A stretch of DNA of 64,000 nucleotides. Source: Actinomadura sp. WMMA1423. GTDB lineage: Bacteria; Actinomycetota; Actinomycetes; Streptosporangiales; Streptosporangiaceae. The stretch lies in contig NZ_CP041244.1 of NCBI RefSeq assembly GCF_006547145.1, forward strand, positions 9,238,001-9,302,000, in the 5' to 3' direction. Under the pieces are notes generated by a model. The model saw nothing but the letters and a program-made list of their open reading frames with translations, was not told where the DNA came from and did no database searches. The translations under genes and the position numbers were made by a program. Positions 1-8,557 of this stretch are shown here, in pieces. How positions within the stretch are numbered: position 1 is the stretch's first letter; each line of letters opens with the position of its first letter.

Positions 1-1
1 C

Positions 2-1201
2 CTGCGGGCGGACGCGCGCGAGGCCGAGTACTGGCCGATCCGGCGGCCCCGCCCCTACGCCGAGCGGCTCGACGCGGACAGGCCCCTGCACACCGGCCAG
101 CGCGTCATCGACCTGCTCTTCCCCGTGCCGTTCGGCGGGACCGTCGCCGTCCCCGGCGGCTTCGGGACGGGCAAGACGATGCTGCTGCAGCAGGTCGCCA
201 AGTGGTGCGACGCCGACGTGATCGTCTACGTGGGGTGCGGCGAGCGCGGCAACGAGATGTCCGACGTGCTCGAGGAACTCGCGGAGCTCGACGACCCGCG
301 GACGGGCGGCCGGCTCGCCGAGCGCACCGTCGTCATCGCCAACACCTCCAACATGCCGATGATGGCCCGCGAGGCGGGCGTGCACAGCGGCGTCACCGTG
401 GCCGAGTACTTCCGCGACCAGGGCAGGGACGCCGTGGTCATCGCCGACTCGACATCGCGCTGGGCCGAGGCCCTGCGCGAGTTCGCCTCCCGGGCAGGGG
501 AGCTGCCCGGCGAGGAGGGCTATCCGGCGGCGCTGCCCTCCGCGCTCGCGGCCTTCTACGAGCGCGCCGGACGGGTCCGCACGCGGGACGGCGCCGAGGG
601 CTCGGTCACCGTCATCGGCGCGGTGTCCCCGCCGGGCGGCGACATGACCGAGCCCGTCACCGCCTACACCGAACGTTTCGTGCGGGCGCGCTGGAGCCTG
701 GACAAGGACCTGGCGTACTCGCGGCACTATCCGGCGGTCTCCTGGTCGGGGTCCTTCGCCCGGGACGTCCCGGTCCTGGCCCGCGGCCACGCCGCCGCCG
801 GAGACCCGGAGTGGGCGGCCCGCCGCGCCCGCACGGCGGGCCTGCTCGCCGAGGCGGACCGCCTGACCGCCCTCGCCGAACTCGTCGGCACCGGCACCCT
901 GCCGGCCGCCGAACGCGTGGCGCTCGTGGCCGGGCGCCTGCTGCGGGAAGGCGTCCTTCAGCAGAGCGCCCTCAGCCCGACCGACGCGTCCTGCACTCCC
1001 GAGCGCACCGCCGCGCTGACCGACGCCGTCCTCGCGGTGGCCGACCGGTGCCAGGACCTGGCCGGGAGGGGCGTCGCCGTCCCGGCCATCGAGGACCTGG
1101 ACTACTCGCCCCTCGTGCGGGCCCGCGAGGACGCCCCGACCGTGGCGGACGTCCAAGACCGCCGCGACACGATCCTGAGCAGGCTCGAGGGCCTCTCGTG
1201 A
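2..1201 (+). CDS. V-type ATP synthase catalytic subunit A (C-terminal part, 5' end outside window)
   Basis: Catalytic subunit of a V/A-type rotary ATPase, which hydrolyses or makes ATP on the cytoplasmic head and couples it to H+ or Na+ flow. The open frame enters at base 2 and runs about 399 codons to TGA. The P-loop GGFGTGKT lies at about bases 161-184, followed by the A-subunit signatures GCGERGNEM, NTSNMPMMAREA and IADSTSRWAEALRE, and PPGGDMTEPV. The N-terminal barrel and most of the A-specific insertion lie outside the window. The stop overlaps the GTG of the next subunit (GTGA), so the A-B-D genes are translationally coupled. The P-loop has T where many V-ATPases have C, which is compatible with function. 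Confidence 0.95.
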   Translation: MRADAREAEYWPIRRPRPYAERLDADRPLHTGQRVIDLLFPVPFGGTVAVPGGFGTGKTMLLQQVAKWCDADVIVYVGCGERGNEMSDVLEELAELDDPRTGGRLAERTVVIANTSNMPMMAREAGVHSGVTVAEYFRDQGRDAVVIADSTSRWAEALREFASRAGELPGEEGYPAALPSALAAFYERAGRVRTRDGAEGSVTVIGAVSPPGGDMTEPVTAYTERFVRARWSLDKDLAYSRHYPAVSWSGSFARDVPVLARGHAAAGDPEWAARRARTAGLLAEADRLTALAELVGTGTLPAAERVALVAGRLLREGVLQQSALSPTDASCTPERTAALTDAVLAVADRCQDLAGRGVAVPAIEDLDYSPLVRAREDAPTVADVQDRRDTILSRLEGLS

Positions 1202-2691
1202 CGGAAGAACCCTCCAGGCCGCCGCGAGGGGCGGCGGGACACGACGATTGGCCGAGGCCCTCCTACACCGGGATAGCGCGGGTGCGCGGACCGCTCGTGG
1301 TCGTGACGGGCGCAGGCGCCGTCGGATGGGACGAGTTCGCCGACATCCAGGTGGCCGCGCCTGACGAGCCCACCGGAACCACCCAGCCCGCGGACACCGG
1401 CAAGCCCGCGGACACCGACGACGCCGCGGGCGGCGAGCGGCATGGGCTTGTGCTGGACACCGCGCGCGACCGCGTGCTCGTGCAGGTGCTCGAGGGCACC
1501 GGCGGCCTGCGCGCGGAGGGCATGCGCGTCACCTTCAGCGGCGCGCCGCTGCGCGTCCCGGTCGGGACGGCGTGGCTCGGGCGGGTCTGCGACGGGATGG
1601 GGCAGCCGCTCGACGGCGGCCCGCCGGTGCTGGGCGGCGCCGACGCCCCGGTGGCCGGCGTCCCCCTGAACCCCGTGCACCGCGAACCACCGGCCGAGCC
1701 GGTGCTGACCGGCGTCTCCGCCATCGACGCGCTCACCACGCTGGCAAGGGGCCAGAAGCTGCCGATCTTCTCCCGCGCCGGGCTCCCGCACCTGGAGCTG
1801 GCCGCCCAGATCGCGGCGCAGGCGTCCGCGGGCGACGAGCCCTTCTGCGTCGTGTTCGCCGCGATGGGCCTCACCCACACCGACGCCGCCGCCGTCCGGG
1901 AGACCCTGGAAGGCCGCTCCGCCTCCGGCGAGCTGGTGCTGCTGCTCAACCTCGCCGACGCCCCCGTGATCGAACGGACCCTCACGCCCCGCATCGCGCT
2001 GACGGTGGCCGAGCACCTCGCCTTCGAGGAGGGGCGGCACGTCCTGGTCGTCATGGGCGACATGACATCCTACTGCGAGGCGCTCCGCGAGGTGTCCGCC
2101 GCCCGCGGGGAGATCCCCGCCCGCCGCGCCTACCCGGGCTACCTCTACAGCGACCTCGCCTCGCTGTACGAGCGGTGCGGGCGCGTCCGGGGGCGGCCCG
2201 GCTCCGTCACGCTCGTCCCCGTGCTGACCATGCCGGGCGGCGACATCACGCACCCCGTTCCCGACCTGACGGGTTACATCACCGAAGGCCAGATCGTCCT
2301 GTCCGACGAGCTGCACGCGCTCGGCGTGTACCCGCCTGTCGACGCGCTGGAATCGCTCTCGCGGCTCATGCGCAAGGCCGCCGGGCCCGGCCGCACGCGC
2401 GGGGATCACCTCGACGTCGCCGCGCAGACGACTGCGGCCCTCGCCGGCGCCCGCCGCGCCCGCGAACTCGGCGAGCTCATCGGAGCCGACGCCCTCAGCG
2501 ACACCGACCGCCACTACCTCGACTTCGAGCGCGCCTGCCGCCAGACCCTCATCGCCCAGGAGAGGACGGAGTCCCGCCCACTGGAGCGGACCCTGGACAG
2601 GGCGTGGCGGGCGCTCTCCGCCCTGCCTCGCCGCGAACTCACGATGCTGCCGCGCGAGATGATCGACGACCACCTGGGGCGGGAGCCGTGA
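1198..2691 (+). CDS. V-type ATP synthase regulatory subunit B
   Basis: Non-catalytic nucleotide-binding subunit of the same rotary ATPase, 497 residues, GTG start inside the stop of subunit A. Family signatures include VCDGMGQPLDGG, PVLTGVSAIDALTTLARGQKLPIFS, MGDMTSYCEALREVSAARGEIPARRAYPGYLYSDLASLYERCGR (split here only by description, not by gaps) and MPGGDITHPVPDLTGYITEGQI. As expected for B subunits there is no Walker A lysine. An unusual hydrophilic insertion at about residues 61-80 contains a short PADT-type repeat absent from typical B subunits. The stop overlaps the GTG start of subunit D. Identification by motif is secure; the ion specificity cannot be read from this subunit. Confidence 0.94.
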   Translation: MTEEPSRPPRGAAGHDDWPRPSYTGIARVRGPLVVVTGAGAVGWDEFADIQVAAPDEPTGTTQPADTGKPADTDDAAGGERHGLVLDTARDRVLVQVLEGTGGLRAEGMRVTFSGAPLRVPVGTAWLGRVCDGMGQPLDGGPPVLGGADAPVAGVPLNPVHREPPAEPVLTGVSAIDALTTLARGQKLPIFSRAGLPHLELAAQIAAQASAGDEPFCVVFAAMGLTHTDAAAVRETLEGRSASGELVLLLNLADAPVIERTLTPRIALTVAEHLAFEEGRHVLVVMGDMTSYCEALREVSAARGEIPARRAYPGYLYSDLASLYERCGRVRGRPGSVTLVPVLTMPGGDITHPVPDLTGYITEGQIVLSDELHALGVYPPVDALESLSRLMRKAAGPGRTRGDHLDVAAQTTAALAGARRARELGELIGADALSDTDRHYLDFERACRQTLIAQERTESRPLERTLDRAWRALSALPRRELTMLPREMIDDHLGREP

Positions 2692-3296
2692 GCACGGGAC
2701 CGCAGGGGCGCGCTGGGCGGCTCTGGCTCCGGCAGCGCATCACCGCCGCCGAGGCCGCCCTCGACCTGCTGGAGCGCAAGCTCGCCATCCTCCGGGACGA
2801 GCAGGGCCGCCTCCACCGGCTCGCCGACCGCACGGGCGGGGAATGGCGGCGCCGCTGCCGGGAGGCCGACAGGCTGCTGGTGCGCGCCGCGCTGCTGGGT
2901 GGACGCCGCGTGCTGCCCCTGGCCGCGACCGGTGAGCAGGCCGGCCTGACCGTGGAGCACGCGACGCTCATGGGCGTGAGCTACCCCGGGCGCATCCGCT
3001 TCGAGGTCGCCGACCGGCCCGCGCCGTCCCCGTCCGGCATCGCCCTGGCGCCGGCGCGGCGGGCCTGCCGTGCCGCGCTCGACGCGGCCTGCGCCCACGC
3101 CGCCGCGGCCGCCGCGGCGGCCACCGTCGATGCCGAGGTCGCCGCCACGCGGCAGCGCATCCGCGCGGTCGAGCGCCGCCGCCTCCCCACGCTGCGCGCC
3201 GCGCTCGGCCGGATCGAGGTCGCCCTGGAGGAGCGCGAGCGCGAGGACGGCGCTCGCCTGCGCCTGATCGCGGGCCACGGCGACCGGGGCCGCTAA
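2688..3296 (+). CDS. V-type ATP synthase central-stalk subunit D
   Basis: Central rotor shaft subunit, 202 residues from GTG 2688, which overlaps the stop of subunit B. The N-terminal part (about residues 12-75) and C-terminal part (about 140-195) are charged, Arg/Glu/Leu-rich helices that would form the antiparallel coiled coil of the stalk. The family hallmark near the N-terminus, L-D-L-L-E-R-K-L-A-I-L preceded by R-L-R-I-type residues, is present, as is the middle ATLMGVSYPGRI segment. The A-B-D order matches other bacterial V-ATPase operons. The gene ends the operon; a gap of about 130 bases separates it from the K+ uptake genes. Confidence 0.9.
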   Translation: MSTGPQGRAGRLWLRQRITAAEAALDLLERKLAILRDEQGRLHRLADRTGGEWRRRCREADRLLVRAALLGGRRVLPLAATGEQAGLTVEHATLMGVSYPGRIRFEVADRPAPSPSGIALAPARRACRAALDAACAHAAAAAAAATVDAEVAATRQRIRAVERRRLPTLRAALGRIEVALEEREREDGARLRLIAGHGDRGR

Positions 3297-3427
3297 GTGC
3301 TCGCCAAGTTCGACCAAAACTCCCTCAACAGGCGCTTTGCTTCGCCTGCCACTGGAAGAACCCTGGGGGAGGTAGGCCAGGGGGCGGCGGCCGTGGTCGG
3401 CGCCGGGGAGCGAAAGGGAAAGCCGCC

Positions 3428-3511
3428 TTGGGCGACGTCGTGTTCGTTCTGCTGACGGTGGCGGTGTTCGTCCTGCTCGGCTTCGTGGTGAAGGGCCTGG
3501 AGAGGCTGTGA
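3428..3511 (+). CDS. 27-residue hydrophobic peptide leading the kdp operon
   Basis: A small open frame starting at TTG 3428, eight or so bases after an AAAGGGA ribosome-binding site, encoding a single membrane helix (V-V-F-V-L-L-T-V-A-V-F-V-L-L-G-F) ending in a basic-acidic tail K-G-L-E-R-L. Its TGA overlaps the GTG of kdpF, so it appears to be the first translated gene of the operon. It resembles KdpF in size and topology but is a separate peptide, giving two consecutive one-helix subunits. Function is not known to me; an accessory Kdp subunit is inferred from position, overlap and hydrophobicity. It is too short for most gene finders. Confidence 0.6.
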   Translation: MGDVVFVLLTVAVFVLLGFVVKGLERL

Positions 3512-3597
3512 CGGTCGAGAACACGATCGGGCTCGTTCTGGCCGTGCTCCTGACCGTCCTCCTGGTCGTCGCCCTGCTGTTCCCGGAGCGCTTCTAG
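3508..3597 (+). CDS. kdpF: K+-transporting ATPase small subunit KdpF
   Basis: A 29-residue single-helix membrane peptide (GTG start) ending in the typical KdpF tail L-F-P-E-R-F. KdpF binds between KdpA and KdpB and stabilises the high-affinity K+ ATPase complex. The GTG lies in the stop of the preceding 27-residue peptide, and the TAG is directly followed by the ATG of kdpA with no gap, so all three are co-translated. Assigned from size, sequence and position. Confidence 0.85.
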   Translation: MTVENTIGLVLAVLLTVLLVVALLFPERF

Positions 3598-5268
3598 ATG
3601 AGTTCGACCGTCGCCGGGATCGTCTTCATCGGCTCCCTCGTCGTCGCTCTGGCGCTGGCGTACCGGCCGCTGGGCGACCACATGTACCGCGTCTACAACG
3701 GGACGAGGCACGCGCGAGTCGAACGGACGGCCTACCGCCTGATCGGGGCGGCCCCGGACGCCGAGCAGACCTGGTCCGCCTACGCGCGCAGCGCCCTCGC
3801 CTTCTCGGCCGTCGGCATCCTGTTCCTGTACGGGCTGCAACGCCTGCAGAACCACCTGGTGCTGAGCCTGGGCCTCCCGCCGGTCGAGCCGGACCAGGCG
3901 TGGAACACGGCCGTCAGCTTCGTGACCAACACCGACTGGCAGTCGTACGCGGGCGAGTCCACGATGGGCGACCTGGTGCAGATGTCCGGGCTGGCGGTGC
4001 AGAACTTCGTGTCCGCCGCCGTCGGCATGTCGGTCGCGATCGCGCTGGTGCGCGGCTTCGCCCGCAGGCGGACCGACCGGCTCGGCAACTTCTGGGTCGA
4101 CCTGGTCCGCGGCACCCTGCGGATCCTGCTGCCCATCGCGTTCGCGGCGGCCCTCGTCCTGGTCGCCGGCGGGGTGGTGCAGAACTTCTGGAACGCCGGC
4201 GACCACGTCGCCCCGACGATCGCGGGCGGGCACCAGGCGATCACCGGCGGGCCGGTGGCGAGCCAGGAGGCGATCAAGCTGCTGGGGACCAACGGCGGCG
4301 GGTTCTTCAACGTCAACTCCGCCCACCCGTTCGAGAACCCCGCCGCCTGGACGAACTGGCTTCAGATCTTCCTGCTCCTGGCCATCGCGTTCTCGCTGCC
4401 GCGGACGTTCGGCCGGATGGTCGGCGCCGACGCGCAGGGCTACGCCATCGTCTCGGTGATGGCGACCCTGGCGATCGTCGGCGTCGTCCTCGTCCAGGTC
4501 TTCCAGCTCATGCACCACGGCACCGTCCCGACCGCGGCCGGCGCCGCGGCGGAGGGCGTGGAGGTCCGGTTCGGGGTCCCCGACTCCGGCGCGTTCGCCG
4601 CCGGCACGACGCTCACGGGGACCGGCGCGACGGACTCCTCCCACGACTCCTACACCAGCCTCGGCGGCATGATGACGATGGTCGGCATGATGCTCGGCGA
4701 GGTCGCGCCCGGCGGCGCCGGCTCGGGCCTGTACGGGATCCTGATCCTGGCGGTCATCACCGTGTTCGTGGCGGGGCTGATGGTGGGGCGCACCCCCGAG
4801 TACCTGGGCAAGAAGATCGGCGGCCGCGAGATCAAGTTCGCGGCGCTGTACTTCCTGATCACACCGGTCCTGGTCCTGGTGGGGGCGGGCGCGGCGATGG
4901 CGACGGGCGAGGGCAGGGCCGGGATCCTGAACCCCGGGCCGCACGGGCTGTCGGAGGTGCTCTACGCGTTCACCTCGGCGTCCAACAACAACGGCTCGGC
5001 GTTCGCGGGCCTCACCTCCGACACCGTCTGGTACAACACCGCGCTGGGGCTGTGCATGGCCCTCGGCCGCTTCCTGCCCATGGTCTTCGTGCTCGCCCTG
5101 GCGGGATCGCTGGCGCGGCAGGGCCACGCCCCCGCGTCGGAGGGCACCTTGCCCACGCACCGGCCGCAGTTCGTCGGCCTGGTCGTCGGCGTCACGGTCG
5201 TCCTCGTCGCGCTGACGTTCCTGCCCGCGCTGGCGCTGGGGCCGCTCGCCGAAGGCCTCCACACGTGA
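3598..5268 (+). CDS. kdpA: Potassium-transporting ATPase K+-binding channel subunit KdpA
   Basis: Channel-like subunit of the KdpFABC high-affinity K+ pump, 556 residues, polytopic (about ten membrane helices). The four selectivity-filter type loops are recognisable, among them TNTDWQSY (about 112-119), TNGGGFFNVNSAHPFENP (about 231-248) and SNNNGSAFAG (about 461-470). The N-terminus carries the usual YRPLGDHMYRVYNG stretch. ATG follows the kdpF stop immediately; the TGA overlaps the GTG of kdpB. Length is normal for the family. It acts in the cytoplasmic membrane under K+ limitation or osmotic stress (known for the family). Confidence 0.97.
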   Translation: MSSTVAGIVFIGSLVVALALAYRPLGDHMYRVYNGTRHARVERTAYRLIGAAPDAEQTWSAYARSALAFSAVGILFLYGLQRLQNHLVLSLGLPPVEPDQAWNTAVSFVTNTDWQSYAGESTMGDLVQMSGLAVQNFVSAAVGMSVAIALVRGFARRRTDRLGNFWVDLVRGTLRILLPIAFAAALVLVAGGVVQNFWNAGDHVAPTIAGGHQAITGGPVASQEAIKLLGTNGGGFFNVNSAHPFENPAAWTNWLQIFLLLAIAFSLPRTFGRMVGADAQGYAIVSVMATLAIVGVVLVQVFQLMHHGTVPTAAGAAAEGVEVRFGVPDSGAFAAGTTLTGTGATDSSHDSYTSLGGMMTMVGMMLGEVAPGGAGSGLYGILILAVITVFVAGLMVGRTPEYLGKKIGGREIKFAALYFLITPVLVLVGAGAAMATGEGRAGILNPGPHGLSEVLYAFTSASNNNGSAFAGLTSDTVWYNTALGLCMALGRFLPMVFVLALAGSLARQGHAPASEGTLPTHRPQFVGLVVGVTVVLVALTFLPALALGPLAEGLHT

Positions 5269-7520
5269 CCGCGCCGCCCCCTGATCGCCGGCCCCCAGGC
5301 TCCAGGGGCCCCCACCTCGGGAAGGCACGCCTCCGGAAGACTTCGCCGCGGCCACCGGAACGCCAGCGCGCTGACAGGGGACGGGGCGGACTGGTCGACT
5401 CGAGGCGGCTGGTGAGCTCTCTCCCGGACGCGGTGGCCAAGCTCGACCCGCGCACGCTGTGGCGCAATCCCGTCATGCTGATCGTCGAGGTCGGCGCGGT
5501 GTGGACCACCGTCCTGGCCGCGCTGAACCCGAGCGCCTTCGCCTGGCTGATCACGGTGTGGCTCTGGCTGACCGTCCTCTTCGCCAACCTCGCGGAGGCG
5601 GTCGCCGAGGGCCGCGGCAAGGCCCAGGCCGACTCGCTGCGCAGGGCGAAGACCGATGCCGTCGCCCGCCGCCTGCTCGACTGGACGGCCGGGCGGGAAG
5701 GCGCCCGGGAGGAGGCGGTCCCCGCCCCCGGACTGCGGGAGGGCGACCACGTCGTCATCGAGGCCGGGGAGGTCGTTCCGGGCGACGGGGACGTGGTCGA
5801 GGGCATCGCGAGCGTGGACGAGTCGGCGATCACCGGCGAGTCCGCGCCCGTGATCAGGGAGTCGGGCGGGGACCGGTCGGCGGTGACCGGCGGGACGAGG
5901 GTGCTGTCGGACCGCATCGTCGTGAAGATCACGCAGCGGCCGGGGGAGTCGTTCATCGACCGGATGATCGCGCTGGTCGAGGGATCGAGCCGGCGGCGGA
6001 CGCCGAACGAGATCGCGCTGCACATCCTGCTGGCCGCCCTGACGGTCATCTTCCTTCTGGCGGTGGCGACGCTCCAGCCGCTGGCGATCTTCTCCAGGGC
6101 CATCAATCCCGGCGTCGGCGACACCCCCGCACTCGACGCGCACGGTGTCACCGGGATCGTGCTGGTGTCGCTGCTGGTGTGCCTGATCCCGACGACGATC
6201 GGGGCGCTGCTGTCGGCGATCGGCATCGCGGGAATGGACCGGCTCGTCCAGCGCAACGTGCTGGCGATGTCGGGACGCGCGGTGGAGGCCGCGGGCGACG
6301 TCAACACCCTGCTGCTGGACAAGACGGGCACGATCACCCTCGGGAACCGGGAGGCGGCGGCGTTCCTGCCCGTCCAGGGCGTCGGCGAGGACGAACTGGC
6401 GGACGCGGCGCAGCTGTCCAGCCTCGCCGACCGGACCCCCGAGGGCCGCTCGGTGGTGGTCCTGGCCAAGCGGCGCTACGGCCTGCGGGAGCGCGCCCCG
6501 GGGGAGTTGACGCGGGCGACCTGGGTGCCGTTCTCGGCGCAGACCAGGATGAGCGGCGTCGACCTGGGCGCCTCCGGCGACGGCGAGTCCGGGGAGGGCG
6601 CACCCGGGGGCGGTGGCGGGCCCGACCGGATGCTGCGCAAGGGCGCCGCCGGAGCGGTCGCCGAGTGGGTGCGCGGGCGGGGCGGGACGGCCCCGGCGGA
6701 GCTGAGCCGCGTGGTGGACGGCATCTCCGCCTCCGGCGGCACCCCGCTGGTCGTGGGCGAGGCCGCGCACGGCGCGGCGAGGGTCCTGGGCGTCATCCAC
6801 CTCAAGGACGTGGTCAAGGCGGGGATGCGGGAGCGGTTCGAGGAGATGCGCCGGATGGGCATCCGCACCGTCATGATCACCGGCGACAACCCGCTCACCG
6901 CCAAGGCCATCGCGGACGAGGCGGGCGTGGACGGCTTCCTCGCCGAGGCCCGGCCCGAGGACAAGCTCGCCCTCATCGAGAAGGAGCAGGAGGGCGGCCG
7001 CCTCGTCGCCATGACCGGCGACGGCACCAACGACGCCCCCGCCCTCGCCCAGGCCGACGTCGGGGTGGCGATGAACACCGGCACCTCCGCCGCCAAGGAG
7101 GCGGGGAACATGGTCGACCTCGACTCCGACCCCACCAAGCTCATCGAGATCGTGAAGATCGGCAAGCAGCTCCTCATCACGCGCGGCGCCCTGACCACCT
7201 TCTCGATCGCCAATGACATCGCCAAGTACTTCGCGATCATCCCGGCGATGTTCGCCGGCCTGTACCCGGGCCTGGACGCGCTCAACGTCATGCGGCTGCC
7301 CAGCCCGCAGTCGGCGATCCTGTCCGCTGTCGTGTTCAACGCGCTGATCATCGTCGCGCTGATCCCGCTCGCGCTGCGCGGCGTCCGGTACCGGCCGAGC
7401 AGCGCCTCCAGGCTGCTCTCGCGCAACCTCTGCGTCTACGGCCTCGGCGGCATCGCCGCGCCGTTCGCCGGCATCAAGCTCGTCGACCTCGTCATCCAAC
7501 TGATTCCAGGGATGTCATGA
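5265..7520 (+). CDS. kdpB: Potassium-transporting ATPase ATP-binding subunit KdpB
   Basis: P-type ATPase subunit energising K+ uptake through KdpA, 751 residues from the GTG that overlaps the kdpA stop. The actuator motif ITGES and the phosphorylation motif DKTGTIT (Asp352) are intact, as are the nucleotide-binding and hinge motifs (ITGDNPLTAKAIADEAGVD and GDGTNDAPALAQADVGVAMN). The first 45 or so residues are a basic Pro/Arg-rich extension not found in most KdpB proteins; an internal start cannot be excluded, but the overlap with kdpA favours GTG 5265. A Gly-rich loop of about 15 residues (near 444-458) interrupts the N domain. Part of kdpFABC. Confidence 0.96.
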   Translation: MTAPPPDRRPPGSRGPHLGKARLRKTSPRPPERQRADRGRGGLVDSRRLVSSLPDAVAKLDPRTLWRNPVMLIVEVGAVWTTVLAALNPSAFAWLITVWLWLTVLFANLAEAVAEGRGKAQADSLRRAKTDAVARRLLDWTAGREGAREEAVPAPGLREGDHVVIEAGEVVPGDGDVVEGIASVDESAITGESAPVIRESGGDRSAVTGGTRVLSDRIVVKITQRPGESFIDRMIALVEGSSRRRTPNEIALHILLAALTVIFLLAVATLQPLAIFSRAINPGVGDTPALDAHGVTGIVLVSLLVCLIPTTIGALLSAIGIAGMDRLVQRNVLAMSGRAVEAAGDVNTLLLDKTGTITLGNREAAAFLPVQGVGEDELADAAQLSSLADRTPEGRSVVVLAKRRYGLRERAPGELTRATWVPFSAQTRMSGVDLGASGDGESGEGAPGGGGGPDRMLRKGAAGAVAEWVRGRGGTAPAELSRVVDGISASGGTPLVVGEAAHGAARVLGVIHLKDVVKAGMRERFEEMRRMGIRTVMITGDNPLTAKAIADEAGVDGFLAEARPEDKLALIEKEQEGGRLVAMTGDGTNDAPALAQADVGVAMNTGTSAAKEAGNMVDLDSDPTKLIEIVKIGKQLLITRGALTTFSIANDIAKYFAIIPAMFAGLYPGLDALNVMRLPSPQSAILSAVVFNALIIVALIPLALRGVRYRPSSASRLLSRNLCVYGLGGIAAPFAGIKLVDLVIQLIPGMS

Positions 7521-7521
7521 C

Positions 7522-8454
7522 ATGTTCAACCCGATCTGGGTCCGGCGGCATCTGGCCGCGCTCCGCGCCCTGCTCGTGCTGACCGTCCTGTGCGGCGTCG
7601 CCTACCCGCTCGCCGTGTACGCCGTCGCCCAGGTGCCGGGCCTCAGGCACCGCGCGGACGGCTCGACCGTCTCCCTGCACGGCCGGACGGTCGGCAGCGC
7701 TCTGATCGGCCAGTCGTTCACCGGCCGGGACGGCGCGCCGCTCAGGCGGTACTTCCAGAGCCGTCCGTCCGAGGCCGGCGGCGGCTACGACCCCACCGCC
7801 ACCGCCGCGAGTAACCTGGGACCCGAGGACACCGTGGACACCCTCCCCGCCCCCAGACCGACTACGGGGCCAGGCGCTGAGCCGCCCCCGGCGGATGGGG
7901 GCGGCAGGCAGAGCCTGCTCACCCGGGTCTGCTCACGGAGCAAGGCCGTGGGCGACCTCGAAGGCGTCAGCGGGGCGCGTCCCTTCTGCACTCCGGGCGG
8001 GGTCGGCGCGGTGCTGGCGGTGTTCGGAAAACGCACGCCCGACGGCACCGTCCCGCACCCGACCCGGGTGGTCAGCCTGAACGAGGAGCAGGGCATGGTG
8101 AAGGCGCCGTTCCTCGCCACCTACAAGGGCGTTCCCGTGGAACCGGCCCGGTTCGGCGAGGACTACGCCGACGGCCTGGTCGTCCCGATCAGGGGCGGAG
8201 CGCCCGCGGATCCGGTCGTCCCGGCCGACGCCGTCACGGCCGGTGGCAGTGGCCTGGACCCGCACATCTCGCCCGCCTATGCCGCCCTCCAGGTCCGCCG
8301 GGTCGCCGCGGCCCGCGGCGTCGCCGAAGACCGGGTGAGGCGGCTGGTCGAGGACGGCACCGATGGGCGCGACCTCGGCTTCATGGGCGAGCCGCGGGTG
8401 AACGTCCTCGAACTGAACATCGTGCTGGACCGGAGATACCCGGTCCGCGCCTGA
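7522..8454 (+). CDS. kdpC: Potassium-transporting ATPase subunit KdpC with central insertion
   Basis: Periplasm-facing accessory subunit of KdpFABC, 310 residues with one N-terminal membrane helix (about 15-37). Conserved KdpC blocks are present: RYFQSRPSEAGGGYDP (about 74-89), SNLGPE, the GSGLDPHISPAYA block near 240-252 and GEPRVNVLELNIVLD at the C-terminus. Compared with the usual 190-210 residues there is an insertion of about 100 residues between the SNLGPE block and the PADAVTAGGSG block, containing two cysteines (CSR...FCTPGG), possibly an extracellular disulphide subdomain. ATG begins one base after the kdpB stop. Confidence 0.93.
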   Translation: MFNPIWVRRHLAALRALLVLTVLCGVAYPLAVYAVAQVPGLRHRADGSTVSLHGRTVGSALIGQSFTGRDGAPLRRYFQSRPSEAGGGYDPTATAASNLGPEDTVDTLPAPRPTTGPGAEPPPADGGGRQSLLTRVCSRSKAVGDLEGVSGARPFCTPGGVGAVLAVFGKRTPDGTVPHPTRVVSLNEEQGMVKAPFLATYKGVPVEPARFGEDYADGLVVPIRGGAPADPVVPADAVTAGGSGLDPHISPAYAALQVRRVAAARGVAEDRVRRLVEDGTDGRDLGFMGEPRVNVLELNIVLDRRYPVRA

Positions 8455-8557
8455 GACCGCGAAGGCCCGGCCCCGCGGTCTCAGGCGCGGACTTCGCTTC
8501 CGGGCGGGGGCCGTCCCGCCGGGCGCCACTGCGGCGGACGCGGCGACTGGAGGTGTG

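Noticed and set aside
202..1197. Long open frame on the plus strand overlapping the V-ATPase A gene
   Set aside because: It is an Arg/Pro-rich shadow frame caused by high GC; only its downstream part (from 1198) is the B subunit.
3297..3427. Possible c-di-AMP (ydaO-type) riboswitch before the kdp genes
   Set aside because: Such switches precede K+ genes in some bacteria, but the 131 bases are too short and I could not find the conserved ydaO core.
3325..5355. Long minus-strand frame opposite kdpA (and similar ones opposite kdpB, kdpD, pflB and argG)
   Set aside because: Composition (His/Gln/Arg/Asp-rich without domains) is that of antisense frames in high-GC coding DNA; the opposite strand carries clear families.
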